Below, piece by piece: positions 14,001 through 22,631 of a stretch of 64,000 nt of DNA (within the stretch, counting starts at the first letter, position 1; each line of letters opens with the position of its first letter). The stretch covers positions 310,001 to 374,000 of the forward strand of contig JAPYMA010000340.1 in the NCBI GenBank assembly GCA_035041965.1, written 5' to 3'. The position numbers were made by a program, and so were the translations under genes. Origin of the DNA: Anisakis pegreffii. Taxonomy: Eukaryota > Nematoda > Chromadorea > Rhabditida > Anisakidae. The notes beneath the pieces were generated by a model. That model was not told the origin of the DNA. It made no database searches and saw only the letters and a program-made list of their open reading frames with translations.

Positions 14001-17000
14001 TCTCTTGCTGACTTCAGCGGCAATCGATTAGATCGTTAATAGTAATAAGTTACTATCTGATAATCAATCAGAGTGCCGTACACACCTGTAACCGAGCACC
14101 GATGTTTCATGATGACCAGGAATTCGTCTGAGCAGATGCTGAAAGGATTTGACGATTTGATCGTTGGCATTGAAAAATTCCGTAGAGCCGGGACGTCGTA
14201 GTTCGTTCGAATATGGTAATTCGGTTAGGTTGATCGTAAGCCGATAGATGACAGCCAAGTAGATGGCTGTGAAGAGTGAGGCTGCAGCCATCCACCTGTG
14301 AGCACTCCGCTGGATAACCAGTCAATGAGCAGATTCGACTGAATGAGAATATTTTAGATGGATGCAATGGAATGGGAATGGGCTGACGGAACGGATGAAT
14401 TGGGCAAAGAGCTTGTGCTTCTTCTCTCTTTTAGATCGAATCGACCAACCCTGACACTATCGTATCGTCCGTCCACCTTTTATACACCAGAAGATTCGAA
14501 ATGATTGATGGTGATGATATTGCAGGTGTATGTGTGCAAGAGAATGACGACCACGATTTACTGTTGTACTGAAGGCTGGTGCAGACAAGCAAGTGCTCGT
14601 GGTCTTGTTCAGGCTTATGAGTCTGATTGTAGAAAACGAGATGAGATGAAGCAGCAGCAGCAGCAGTCAGTCGTCACGAAGAAGAAGCGAGTAAGATAAG
14701 CTAAGAAAAACGTTTGACGCTCTATAATACTGATATGAAGACGACGCTGATGATGAGGTGCAACGAAAGAAAAACTGATATGATGAATAAATAAACAAAT
14801 AAATAAATAAATGAATAAATAAATACAATTGATGAATTGAGCTGTTAGAGAAGTGGTTATTTGCTTGCTTGATAGTAGAATATTCAGCTAGGTGGGAATA
14901 CTGGGAGACCGACTTGAAAGCAAGCAAAAGACTCGTACAACTGTACTGTATTCTGCTGTACTGTAGAAAGATAGGCAGACAGCATTAGAAAGGATCTCTT
15001 GAAGAGAACACGCTCATTAGAATACAAACAAACATAGTGCGCATTCAACTAGATTTTAGAGATGTTAGCTGCAAGAAGATACTCAATGATAGCTTATGAT
15101 TAATGCTGATAGTGTGGAAATTGTTAATGCGTCCGTAAAAAAATGCGAATGATTCAATTTTTTGGTTTTTTGTGGATAGAGTATTAACGACAGGAACGAA
15201 CGCTTTGTATAATACACCCAGTTAAGCACAAACAAGAAACAGCTAAACTGCGATTGTACACTCTCAAAACAGTAGAGATTTATCGTCTGCTCTACAAAAT
15301 GCACTGTGTTTGTTAGAGCTTAAGAAGTACTCTAGCATTAGTGAATATGTGAAATGCAAATAGCGCAGTTATTAAATATGATTTCAGAACATCACCTTGA
15401 TTGTTTTCGTTAAATCACCTCGAAATGTTCCGTGTCTTATTAATGTGCTAGGTTTACACTATGCCCACAAAAACAATCGCAACATCTCAGTGGCAACGGT
15501 TCATTTTGAAATGTTCTTCTCATTTCCCACATCTCAGTGTCATAGTTATTGTTCATCAACCGAACTTCAAGTCCATGTTCTGTTGAACCATCCCAAGCTC
15601 CGTTCTGTTTAGCCAGGTGCTCCTAAGTGAACTATTTGCTCCATTGAGCAGATAGCGAAGATTTAGCGCGTTGTCCACATGTTTATCATTTGTTACGATC
15701 TCAGAGATCATGCAATAATCTCTGGTGATCATGATGCATATAGGTCCATTCATACAATAAAGTTAACAGTAATGGACAGTAGATGTACATGAGTAATTTC
15801 AACTCGAAAACTGTTGCTTTAAAACGAGTGAATACCTGAATAACTCAATGAATAGGTGTATCATTACTGTCTCATAATCAAACATTGCTCTGATTTCTGC
15901 TCTGTGGATCTAATGGATAATGTAAGTGCCGCAATAAACTGAAAAAATATCAGATCAAACACACAGATTTATTACTGTGTAAAACATCTTTACTACAATA
16001 ACAGATTCTGCCACCGCACTGTTATCCATTAATTTGTTCGTTTACCTTCATTGATGTAATCGAGGTACGCGGATGCATCTAAACACTAACTCGGATGGCT
16101 GTTGTTAGAGCATTCTATTGGTGACAATGAGTAACGTTCACTTTTCTAATATTTACTTACGTGTTTGAGTTGATGTGTTGTTGTTCATTATTAATGTTTT
16201 ATGCGCCTTCAGAAATAATTGATCAAAAGTGATCTGTGCCAGTGCATTTCAGTGATCAGATCAATTGTACTTACACATATGCTTCGTCAAATCAAATTAA
16301 ATCATGCCAAATCGAGTACATTTAAATTAAATCCAACTGAATTAAGTGGAAATCCGACGGAAAATCGATCAGAGTAAAAAATTAAGTCCACAAAGATATA
16401 GTATTGTTTGCAATAATCTGAACAAAATAGTAAATGTTGTGTGGCAAAAAAAAAACAACAATGTTCTTCGATTGTGTAATAATATGGAATTGTTGCGATC
16501 ATAGTAGTCATTGCGGAAATATTATTAATCATCCGCTATGCGACATCTGCTTCTTGGATCAGTTTCGATGGAGTGAATATGAGCAAAATTCGAAATTTTT
16601 CTCGCTCATTTTTTACATTGTTTATTCAGAAATGTTTCCGTATAAAAAACTTCCGTGCACTCCCACATATCACCTCTTTCTTCCGTACTTCCTTCCACTC
16701 AAATCATCTCTCAAACTGATCAATTCATGATATCGTCCCATGACAGTGTTATGAAGAGAAAACAGGATGTTTCCTATTGAATGAATACACGCAGAATAAT
16801 CAGTCTTGGATGAGCCATAGAAATTAGCTTACAACCATGGTCAAAATATGGAAAATAATCAGAAACGAGAAGAAAAATCAAAATTTGCACTGTAACCGGC
16901 ATGAATTTAAAATTACATGAGCAGTATATTGACCTAATAGTGACACTCTTCCCAATGATCTCCTGTGTAATTGTTCACGTCAATCGCTCGCAAACAACAT

Positions 17001-17502
17001 TTGAGCACATTGCATTACTTGAGGCTAACGATTAGTTTTCATGACGTTTCATTTAATGCAGAATAACTAATTGACATTGACGTTGTTATCAATTGTTCTC
17101 TTATCACAACAATAGCGCAATCACAGCACAAAACAATGAACAGAATAACTCACCTGAACTGTTATCACTGATAAGCGGGTTATCAAGTGAACCATTAGAT
17201 TGTTGGTTAAGCTCAGCGTGTGATAGTGACAGCGATGTGTCATTTGAATCAGTTTCATCCAAAAAAGCGTCATTTATTGAAGTTTCATTCAGCGAAGCAA
17301 ACAGTAAATCATTTGTTATAAAAGCATTGTCTCCGTCACCAGATCCTTCGTCAGTATAATTATCAGTAGAAATCTGTTCGTTAAACGAAGCAGTATCATT
17401 GAAGAAATCACTTGGCAATATCGGTGATGTATATACAAATAATATTGATGTGGTAAGAAATATCAAGAAAGTGATCACGATTCTATGCTTTCGTATCAGC
17501 AT
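1936..17502 (-). CDS. unc-52: Perlecan (UNC-52-like) heparan sulfate proteoglycan, N-terminal half
   Basis: Basement-membrane proteoglycan that in nematodes links muscle attachments to the hypodermal matrix. Eight minus-strand exons are visible: 17154-17502, 14086-14266, 13136-13290, 9395-9520, 9024-9139, 6533-6911, 6184-6400 and 1936-2061. Phases 1,2,1,1,0,1 join without a break through the first seven. Domain order is signal peptide, acidic Ser-Gly region, SEA (about residues 117-228), LDLa (229-270), Ig (about 283-375), His/Gln linker, LDLa (about 398-434), LDLa (436-473), the start of another Cys module, and a further LDLa. The SEA part matches perlecan domain I at several points known from the vertebrate protein ([23 protein letters not shown]). 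The exon at 6184-6400 ends in phase 2 and the one at 1936-2061 starts in phase 1, so at least one exon between them was not found. Laminin-type and later Ig domains are outside the window or absent. Confidence 0.85.
2062..6183. other. 4.1-kb perlecan intron region expected to hold one missing exon
   Basis: By eye I found no open minus-strand segment with Cys spacing of an LDLa module. The only notable open frame is on the plus strand at 5465-5770, listed separately. The rest is AT-rich sequence without obvious repeats. Confidence 0.4.
5465..5770 (+). CDS. Possible small single-pass membrane protein nested in the perlecan intron
   Basis: Open frame after a stop at 5462, ending at the TAA 5768-5770. 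The first ATG gives [20 protein letters not shown], a strong hydrophobic segment continuing through [11 protein letters not shown], then a short Ser-rich tail ([15 protein letters not shown]). Possible splice acceptors (tttag) lie just upstream, so it could be a terminal exon. There is no recognisable family, and the hydrophobic AT-rich stretch could be chance. It is antisense to perlecan. Confidence 0.25.
   Translation, partial: FIHALLICLLLVFRFSDASMAAVSMDHNFALIVILITGTIVISNAIIVVLVLHDFRPNSCHFCKTIEKHATRSRTQSSFDLHISMSTVQQSLASILDEYII
6184..6400 (-). CDS. unc-52: Perlecan exon 7: LDLa repeat and start of a further Cys-rich module
   Basis: Acceptor gattttgcag, donor GCTT|GTAAGTG, 217 bases, phase 1 to 2. 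One complete LDLa ([31 protein letters not shown]) is followed by a spacer ([13 protein letters not shown]) and [11 protein letters not shown], which looks like the start of another LDLa-like module continued in an exon I could not locate. Confidence 0.85.
6533..6911 (-). CDS. unc-52: Perlecan exon 6: second half of Ig domain, linker, LDLa repeat
   Basis: Acceptor agcttgcag, donor AATC|GTAAGT, 379 bases, phase 0 to 1. [10 protein letters not shown] supplies the Ig Trp strand and [13 protein letters not shown] the tyrosine-corner region, although the corner Cys is replaced (GRYKV). A His/Gln linker ([13 protein letters not shown]) separates it from a full LDLa module, [29 protein letters not shown]. 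The Ig-to-LDLa order differs from vertebrate perlecan, where four LDLa repeats precede the first Ig. Confidence 0.85.
9024..9139 (-). CDS. unc-52: Perlecan exon 5: end of LDLa and first half of an Ig domain
   Basis: Acceptor aatttcttttgcag, donor CAG|GTATTC, 116 bases, phase 1 to 0. The peptide [15 protein letters not shown] is followed by a beta-rich segment ([16 protein letters not shown]) that matches the A to C strands of an Ig fold. The position normally occupied by the first Ig cysteine is not Cys (ELSVTIR). Confidence 0.75.
9395..9520 (-). CDS. unc-52: Perlecan exon 4: LDL receptor class A repeat
   Basis: A 126-base exon, phase 1 at both ends, with acceptor gttctttcag and donor ACG|GTTAGT. 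It encodes one LDLa module with the cysteine pattern [23 protein letters not shown] and the calcium-binding DGSDELEEY. The usual sixth cysteine is supplied at the start of the next exon (ALCSRL), so the module is split by an intron. Confidence 0.85.
9521..13135. other. Perlecan intron, 3.6 kb
   Basis: Between the SEA and first LDLa exons. No exon, RNA gene or clear repeat unit seen. A short ATCATTTTT-type run lies near 10081-10115 and otherwise the DNA is plain AT-rich. Confidence 0.5.
13136..13290 (-). CDS. unc-52: Perlecan exon 3: second half of SEA domain
   Basis: Acceptor tgtatctgtag, donor AAGG|GTGAAT, 155 bases, phase 2 to 1. It encodes [16 protein letters not shown], then a helix ([12 protein letters not shown]) and the closing strand [10 protein letters not shown], as in perlecan domain I. 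I see no GSVVV-type autoproteolysis motif, consistent with a non-cleaving perlecan-type SEA domain. Confidence 0.75.
14086..14266 (-). CDS. unc-52: Perlecan exon 2: first half of SEA domain
   Basis: The acceptor ctcttcacag and donor AG|GTGTGT bound 181 bases, phase 1 to phase 2. The peptide starts [17 protein letters not shown] and ends [17 protein letters not shown]. It aligns with the first beta strand and helix of the perlecan SEA domain, including the conserved Ile-Pro-Gly turn. The split AG|A Arg codon is completed by exon 3. A longer open frame starting MAAASLF overlaps this exon but includes intron sequence, so I do not use its Met as a start. Confidence 0.75.
14267..17153. other. Perlecan intron 1, 2.9 kb
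   Basis: Contains an AAAT microsatellite near 14780 and a short CAG run near 14650. No convincing exon on either strand. Confidence 0.5.
14779..14826. repeat. (AAAT)n microsatellite
   Basis: About a dozen imperfect AAAT/AAAC units (aataaataaacaaataaata and onward), interrupted by one C and one G variant. Confidence 0.85.
17154..17502 (-). CDS. unc-52: Perlecan exon 1: signal peptide and glycosaminoglycan-attachment region
   Basis: ATG at 17502-17500, followed by a basic N-terminus (MLIRKHR) and a hydrophobic core of about 17 residues ending near VYTS, a typical secretion signal. The remaining 90 residues are acidic and rich in Ser, Thr and Asn. They contain DEGSGDGDN, a classical acidic Ser-Gly-Asp xylosylation context, and five N-glycosylation sequons (NDT, NET, NDT, NGS, NSS). 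The donor CAG|GTGAGT leaves phase 1. The leftover G pairs with CC of the next exon to give Ala and keeps the SEA frame open. Vertebrate perlecan has the same arrangement of SGD sites just before its SEA domain, which is the main reason for linking this exon to the gene. Confidence 0.75.
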
Positions 17503-18465
17503 AATAACATATTATACAAGTAGCAAGTTGACAGCAATAATACAAATGATATTATTAATAATGATAACAATGATAATGATAGCCACAATATTACAATAAC
17601 AGAGGATTTAGTCGAATCAAGTTTTTGAAGTTGTATTGTTGTACAGCGGTTTTAGAATAGAATAGTAATGGTAGCTCAATATCCAATCGAACACTTAATA
17701 ATCATCAAACGCAAATAAAATGCACGACGTGTATTATGATGAAATTCTATTATGTTGAGTTACGTTCTCTGGAATACCAATAATAGTAATATTCTGTAAG
17801 TATACGAATAAGACTAAGATGTTTGTGAAGGAGTATCGTGCAAATGCATTAATGACAAGTAGAAAGATGGTATGCTGTTGGCTGCCCTTGCTCGAAACTT
17901 TTAACACTTAATTAGTTGGGTGGACGTGTTGAGATGACGATAACGATAATCTCGAATATATCATCAGAAAGAGATTCTCTAATGAATGGCAAACGTACAG
18001 GCTATAGTTAATAGAAAATGACGATAATCAATTCTATCATTCAACTCTGATCTATCTTTTCATTAAGGTAGCAGTGTTATATCTGTTTTGCGGTTATCAG
18101 AATATCTTCTGCTCTCTCCGTAATCGAACTGTCCGTGCACTCATACGTCAATTAAGTTAATCTGGTGGAGTGTTGATCAGTAGAGAACAATCGAAGAGTT
18201 GATTTGATATGTATTGGTCAAAAGGCTAAAGTCAAATGGTAAACGCAATCGGCAACGATGCACCCACCAGCCGATCGTATCATCAATCAAAATGAGTTAT
18301 TGCACGATACTCAAATTATAGCATTTCACAACTGATATCATTTCATCAATTATAACGATTCAATTAATATTTTGAAGTGTTATGACATCATACAGCAGCA
18401 GCATAAACACAATTGTTATCATTGCCGGGTCAGTAGAGCTGTTCGATAATTACTATAAAATTGAA
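17503..18465. other. Perlecan upstream region
   Basis: Non-coding DNA between the perlecan start codon (minus strand) and the stop codon of the next minus-strand gene. It would hold the perlecan promoter and 5' untranslated or trans-splice acceptor sequence. No distinct element is visible. Confidence 0.4.
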
Positions 18466-21203
18466 CTAGTCTTCAGCTTTGAAGTCCTCGGTATCTTTCC
18501 GAAATTTCGGTGAAGGTGGTGAGCGCGTAGAAGAGTCTGTGACCCAGTCTGCGGCCTGGTATGCATCGACGATTTTCTTCAGCTCGGGTACCACTTCACT
18601 TTGGACAAACTCGCTGGCAGTGTTGAATTTCTCTTTAACGACTGGAATCGCTTCCTGAAATCGAGTCACTTCGAAAATATTCAACGTAAGATGTCGACAA
18701 TGCAAAAATTCCTGACGAATCATATTTTGTGCACAATGTTTCCAGCCAAGTCTATCGTGCAATGTTGACTGAATATTTTACATTTCATCGCTCAAGGCTA
18801 TCCCATTTCACTTCAATATTTTAGTCAATGTTTGATTGAATGTGTGCTTGATTAAGCCGGTGCATACAAAATAATTTCAATGGCAACACCTAGTCTCTGA
18901 GCCTTGAATCATTACCATGTACGAGGCCATCTCAAATAGATTTCAAAAATTCATAACGCATCTTCGATATTGCTCATAAAACGCTGTTTGGTATGCACGG
19001 CGGCGATACATTTCGCGTTTGCAATCGCTACGTTAAAAATAAACAGCGTCGTTTTGATGATCAAATCGTTTATGTTTTTTTTTTGTGCCGAGCATAAACC
19101 GATGATGGGAATATAAGCACTTTAGCGTAACGTAAAACACATCAGATTTAGCTAAAGCGAAAAAATATGATGCCATAATCCTACTATTATTATTTTTTTT
19201 CATTGGAATGTTATTCAGTTAATCAAATTCATCGCGAGCGCTTTTTTCGCAAGTCATAAAAAGCGCAAAAATATCATGTTCATCTTATACCGCATAGATC
19301 GCACACACACTGGCCATGCGATTGAATAGAAACTGATTATGAGGAGGCAGAAAAAATTGTGCTGATTTTTTTGGGTGGTGTGAAAAGTTGATCAAAAAAT
19401 CGGCTTATGTAAGTGGGAAAAGCACAAAAAGTGGCCCATACATTTTGTTCGTTAAAATATTCTTTAGAAATCTAAAAAACTTCAAACGTTTTCGAAATTA
19501 TATCGCTGAGGAAAAATCATTTCGAAGGCACTTTTGAAATGATTACAGATTGTATAAAGTTGGTGGCTTTTTTTGGTTTAACGATTGACTGTACGATGCA
19601 ACGGGCTTTTTCGTCCCACTTATGGCGATTCCTAAGCAAACACCAAACAAAAAACATTTTGTGCTAACGAAACGTTCGAAGAACTAATAAAGATAAATCT
19701 TCGACGGTGACTAAATATAAATATGACTCTAAATGTTGCAAGATGAATTGTTTTCTCTCAATCGCTTATGCGCGGATTTCAACAAAACTACTGCAAAGCC
19801 GATCTGATCAAGTGATGGACCGCCGACTTAAACTTATTCCTTTCTTAAAATTCTATTTGGAACCGTAGAACATTCTCTTCAGACTACGGAAATGTTCCCG
19901 TTCGAGTGGTCGTGCACTTGATGGGTTTCGAGTATTTTGACTGTTCTATAGTTTGAAAATACTCAACAAAACGTTTTTTGCTTTGTTCAAAAAGACTTCA
20001 ATCGTTTTTTGTTTCTTTTGAAAAAAAAATAGAACTAGCTGAAAAAACTGGCTTTTGACTACAGATTTTGATTGTTTTGGAGTGTGTGCTTAGTAGTAAA
20101 TGTACAAGATCGATCATGAAAGCCTATGCTCATAGTCGACGGGACAGATCATATTCCAAATGGAATGAATGAACTGAAGAGTCGACGACGACTCACTCAA
20201 CTCAAATGTATGTGTGGTGAATGGATTCTTTCGTTTTTTGTTCGATGGCAATAAAAGCTAAAGCATCTGAAGTGCTCGTGCACATACCACATCTTCAAAC
20301 GAGAAAGGCAATAAGTGCATCCATCCACACTCACATTCCAGCATAACTTCACAAATGACTAACAAAATGCACAACAAAAATGAACAATAATCCTTTTTTA
20401 AACGTTCTTCTCAAAATAACGTCTAATTCGCTTTTAACCACATAAACAAAGTATTTGTTTACATTGTGAGTTGTGTTCTTCAAACTGCTTCGTCGATTCG
20501 TAGTTGTTTGGTTTGTTTTCCTTTTTTGGTTTTGGTTTTTATTAGCATTTTATGGCGTTTTCGATCGTAAATGAAGTGTTGAATTGATTTTCGAACCTTG
20601 TTCAGTCCGTCCAAAAATGTTGCATTTCAATCCGCATTGGAATGCAACAAAAAATAAGAGTGCGTGAAAGTGCCGATATTGTCGAGATTTTTCATTGTCT
20701 TTATCAGCAAATTTCGTTATCAGATACTGCTTCGATACTGTAGTAGTACGAAGATTATGCGACACTATCGCGATTACTTCGTTACTTCGATGCTATCAAA
20801 ACAGTTTTTTTAGGCTTCAGATTTCTCAGGCAGTTTTGCGATGGGGAATTGAGATTGCCATCGAATTCAACGGAACTAATAGTCCATGGTTGATCAATCG
20901 CACGTATTGGAACATGCACTCCATTAAGAGTATACAATCAAGCAATAACATTCGAAAATGAGAACCGACCGTCTCAATCCATACTTTGATCTTGTGATGA
21001 GTCTCAGGGTCTTGCAGGGTTCCTTTGGCTTCATTGAATTTCTCGCGAATCGCCGGCGCTGCCGAATTTTTCAGGTAATCAGCACCAGCCACTAATTTTT
21101 CATGAATACCGTCAACGATATCGTCAAACCAGTCTGCTTTGGTGTCCGATATGAGCACGGACCAAGTCGTCAACAACAACAGCAAGCATAAACTGCCACG
21201 CAT
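18466..21203 (-). CDS. Small secreted helical protein with two EKFN repeats
   Basis: Two minus-strand exons, 20970-21203 (78 codons, donor ACG|GTCGGT) and 18466-18654 (62 codons plus TAG, acceptor cgatttcag), join in phase 0 to about 140 residues. The start MRGSLCLLLLLTTWSVL is a clear signal peptide, cleaved near DTKA. The mature part is charged, Cys-free and probably all-helical. It contains two related segments, APAIREKFNEAKG and IPVVKEKFNTASEF, each followed by a helix with a K-I core (HHKIKVWIET, LKKIVDAYQAA). A low-complexity tail follows (STRSPPSPKFRKD). The style resembles abundant secreted nematode proteins, but I cannot name the family. The intron is 2.3 kb and could hide a further phase-0 exon. 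The donor is weak. Confidence 0.65.
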
Positions 21204-21339
21204 CACCTTAAATTCTGAATCGCATTTTTTTCGTTGATAATTTATCTATCAATATAATCATCAGCATCCGTATCGTAGCATTATCGACATTGTTATCGTT
21301 CAAATTTTTATTAACATTCATATATGCATATCAAGGACC

Positions 21340-21376
21340 GAATGGATCAAGGATCAAGATCAAGATCAAGGATCGA
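21340..21376. repeat. GATCAA short tandem repeat
   Basis: Imperfect (GGATCAA/GATCAA) units in the intergenic DNA immediately before the 54-bp shared segment at 21385. Confidence 0.7.
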
Positions 21377-21384
21377 ATGGAAAC

Positions 21385-21438
21385 GCATTGTGGCCAGCAA
21401 CGTTACAAACGTTTGATAGCCTGGCCAATCCAGGTAAT
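21385..21438 (+). repeat. 54-bp segment shared with ILKAP intron
   Basis: Identical at 53 of 54 positions to 57685-57738, same orientation (begins gcattgtggccagcaacg, ends tggccaatccaggtaat). The single difference is C/T. It contains tggccag and ctggcca as short inverted ends and aacgtt/aaacgttt cores. Confidence 0.8.
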
Positions 21439-21597
21439 CCAGGTAATATGCATATACGCATCGTATAAAATTGAAAAATGATTTTTCATTTGACTCGCTT
21501 TCATAATTGTTTTGACTCAAGTCTGATGTTGTTTTTCATTTCAATTCAACTGATGCTTTGAGTCAACTTCTGAATTCGGCTCTTCTTAGTTCTTAGT

Positions 21598-22631
21598 TCA
21601 ACCGAATGTCGTTAAATTCTGATCGTCTTCTGTCATTTCTTTTTTTCCTTGAAAGTGGAGTTTTGTTTGATATCTGATTGATTCAAATTGTGTTCTCGTA
21701 ATGAGTGTTCTCTGGTTTTCGTGTTGCATATTTGTGAATAGAACAATAAATTTGTTGCGATTCTTTGGTGGAATATGTTCAAAACAGCTTTCAGCTAAAT
21801 CGCTGCCAGCTTCATGCGAATCCAATACAAATTCAGTTATCAGACCATTCGATCGCTACAAAACCTAATAAATATTACAATGAAAAGTGTTTTTTGAGAT
21901 GAATTTTGCTTAAGCAAAAATGTTCAGTACATTGTTATGAACTGTATTAACAACACATCAACGAAACAAGCACTGATACAATAGAAGTGTCTCGAACAGT
22001 GAATCGTACTAAAGCCGTTCGTTCAGTGCTATTGCGTTTTGGAACGCATGAAACTTCTTTGATGTTTATCTGTGTGGAGATCATGTTCGCATCAATTGTA
22101 GCAAAAACTAACATTGGAATTTGCTACAAACAGTGGAGCAGTCAAAATATGAGATATGAATCACGCAAATATTCTCAGACGAGATTTCGCTCTGTGTCAT
22201 TAGGATTTCATCGACAGTAAATTATGATTCATGAGCAGAAAATTCACAGAGTTTAAACAGAGAGATCCCAACTCAATTTCCAACGATACCGTGATGCGCT
22301 TATCGGTGCTGGAATTTCCAGACATTCTTAGCTGTTTTTCTAAAAAATGGTATGTGCTCAAAAGTGGATGAATTCAATAAAGTGGATAGAGTTTTGTGGA
22401 AATTCTAGCAGGATTTTGCGAAACTAAAGTTTCCACCATGCAAAAGCGCTCTAGATTGGTTGATTTTGTTTGCGTTTGAAGTGATTTACTCAAGATGACA
22501 ATAACTACACAGAATTTCAAGTGCTCCAGTGGTGTTGACATAGTTACTTTCAATTGTGTTAAACCTAGTCTGGCACATTCATCAAAGACACATATCATTA
22601 TGATGGCACATATCACAGTTACTCCAGACAT
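21598..22631 (-). CDS. Small secreted protein, four exons, 171 aa, unknown family
   Basis: Minus-strand exons 22548-22631, 22248-22331, 21980-22069 and 21598-21855 are all phase 0 (28, 28, 30 and 85 codons plus TGA). Splice sites are AAA|GTAACT, gaaaaacag, TCT|GTGAAT, tccacacag, ATT|GTATCA and ggttttgtag. The start MSGVTVICAIIMICVFDECA is a signal peptide. The mature part has beta-like strands (DKRITVSLEIELGSLC, NIKEVSCVPKRN, TALVRFTVRDTSI), then an acidic loop (DSHEAGSDLAESCFEH) and a polar C-terminus. It holds three cysteines after the signal, and two N-glycosylation sequons (NSS, NST) flank the strands. I do not recognise the family. A small beta-sandwich secreted protein is a guess. It lies 395 bp upstream of, and in the same orientation as, the 140-aa secreted protein gene. 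Confidence 0.65.

Noticed and set aside
14107..14367. 86-codon minus-strand frame over perlecan exon 2
   Set aside because: A shadow of the SEA exon in another frame.
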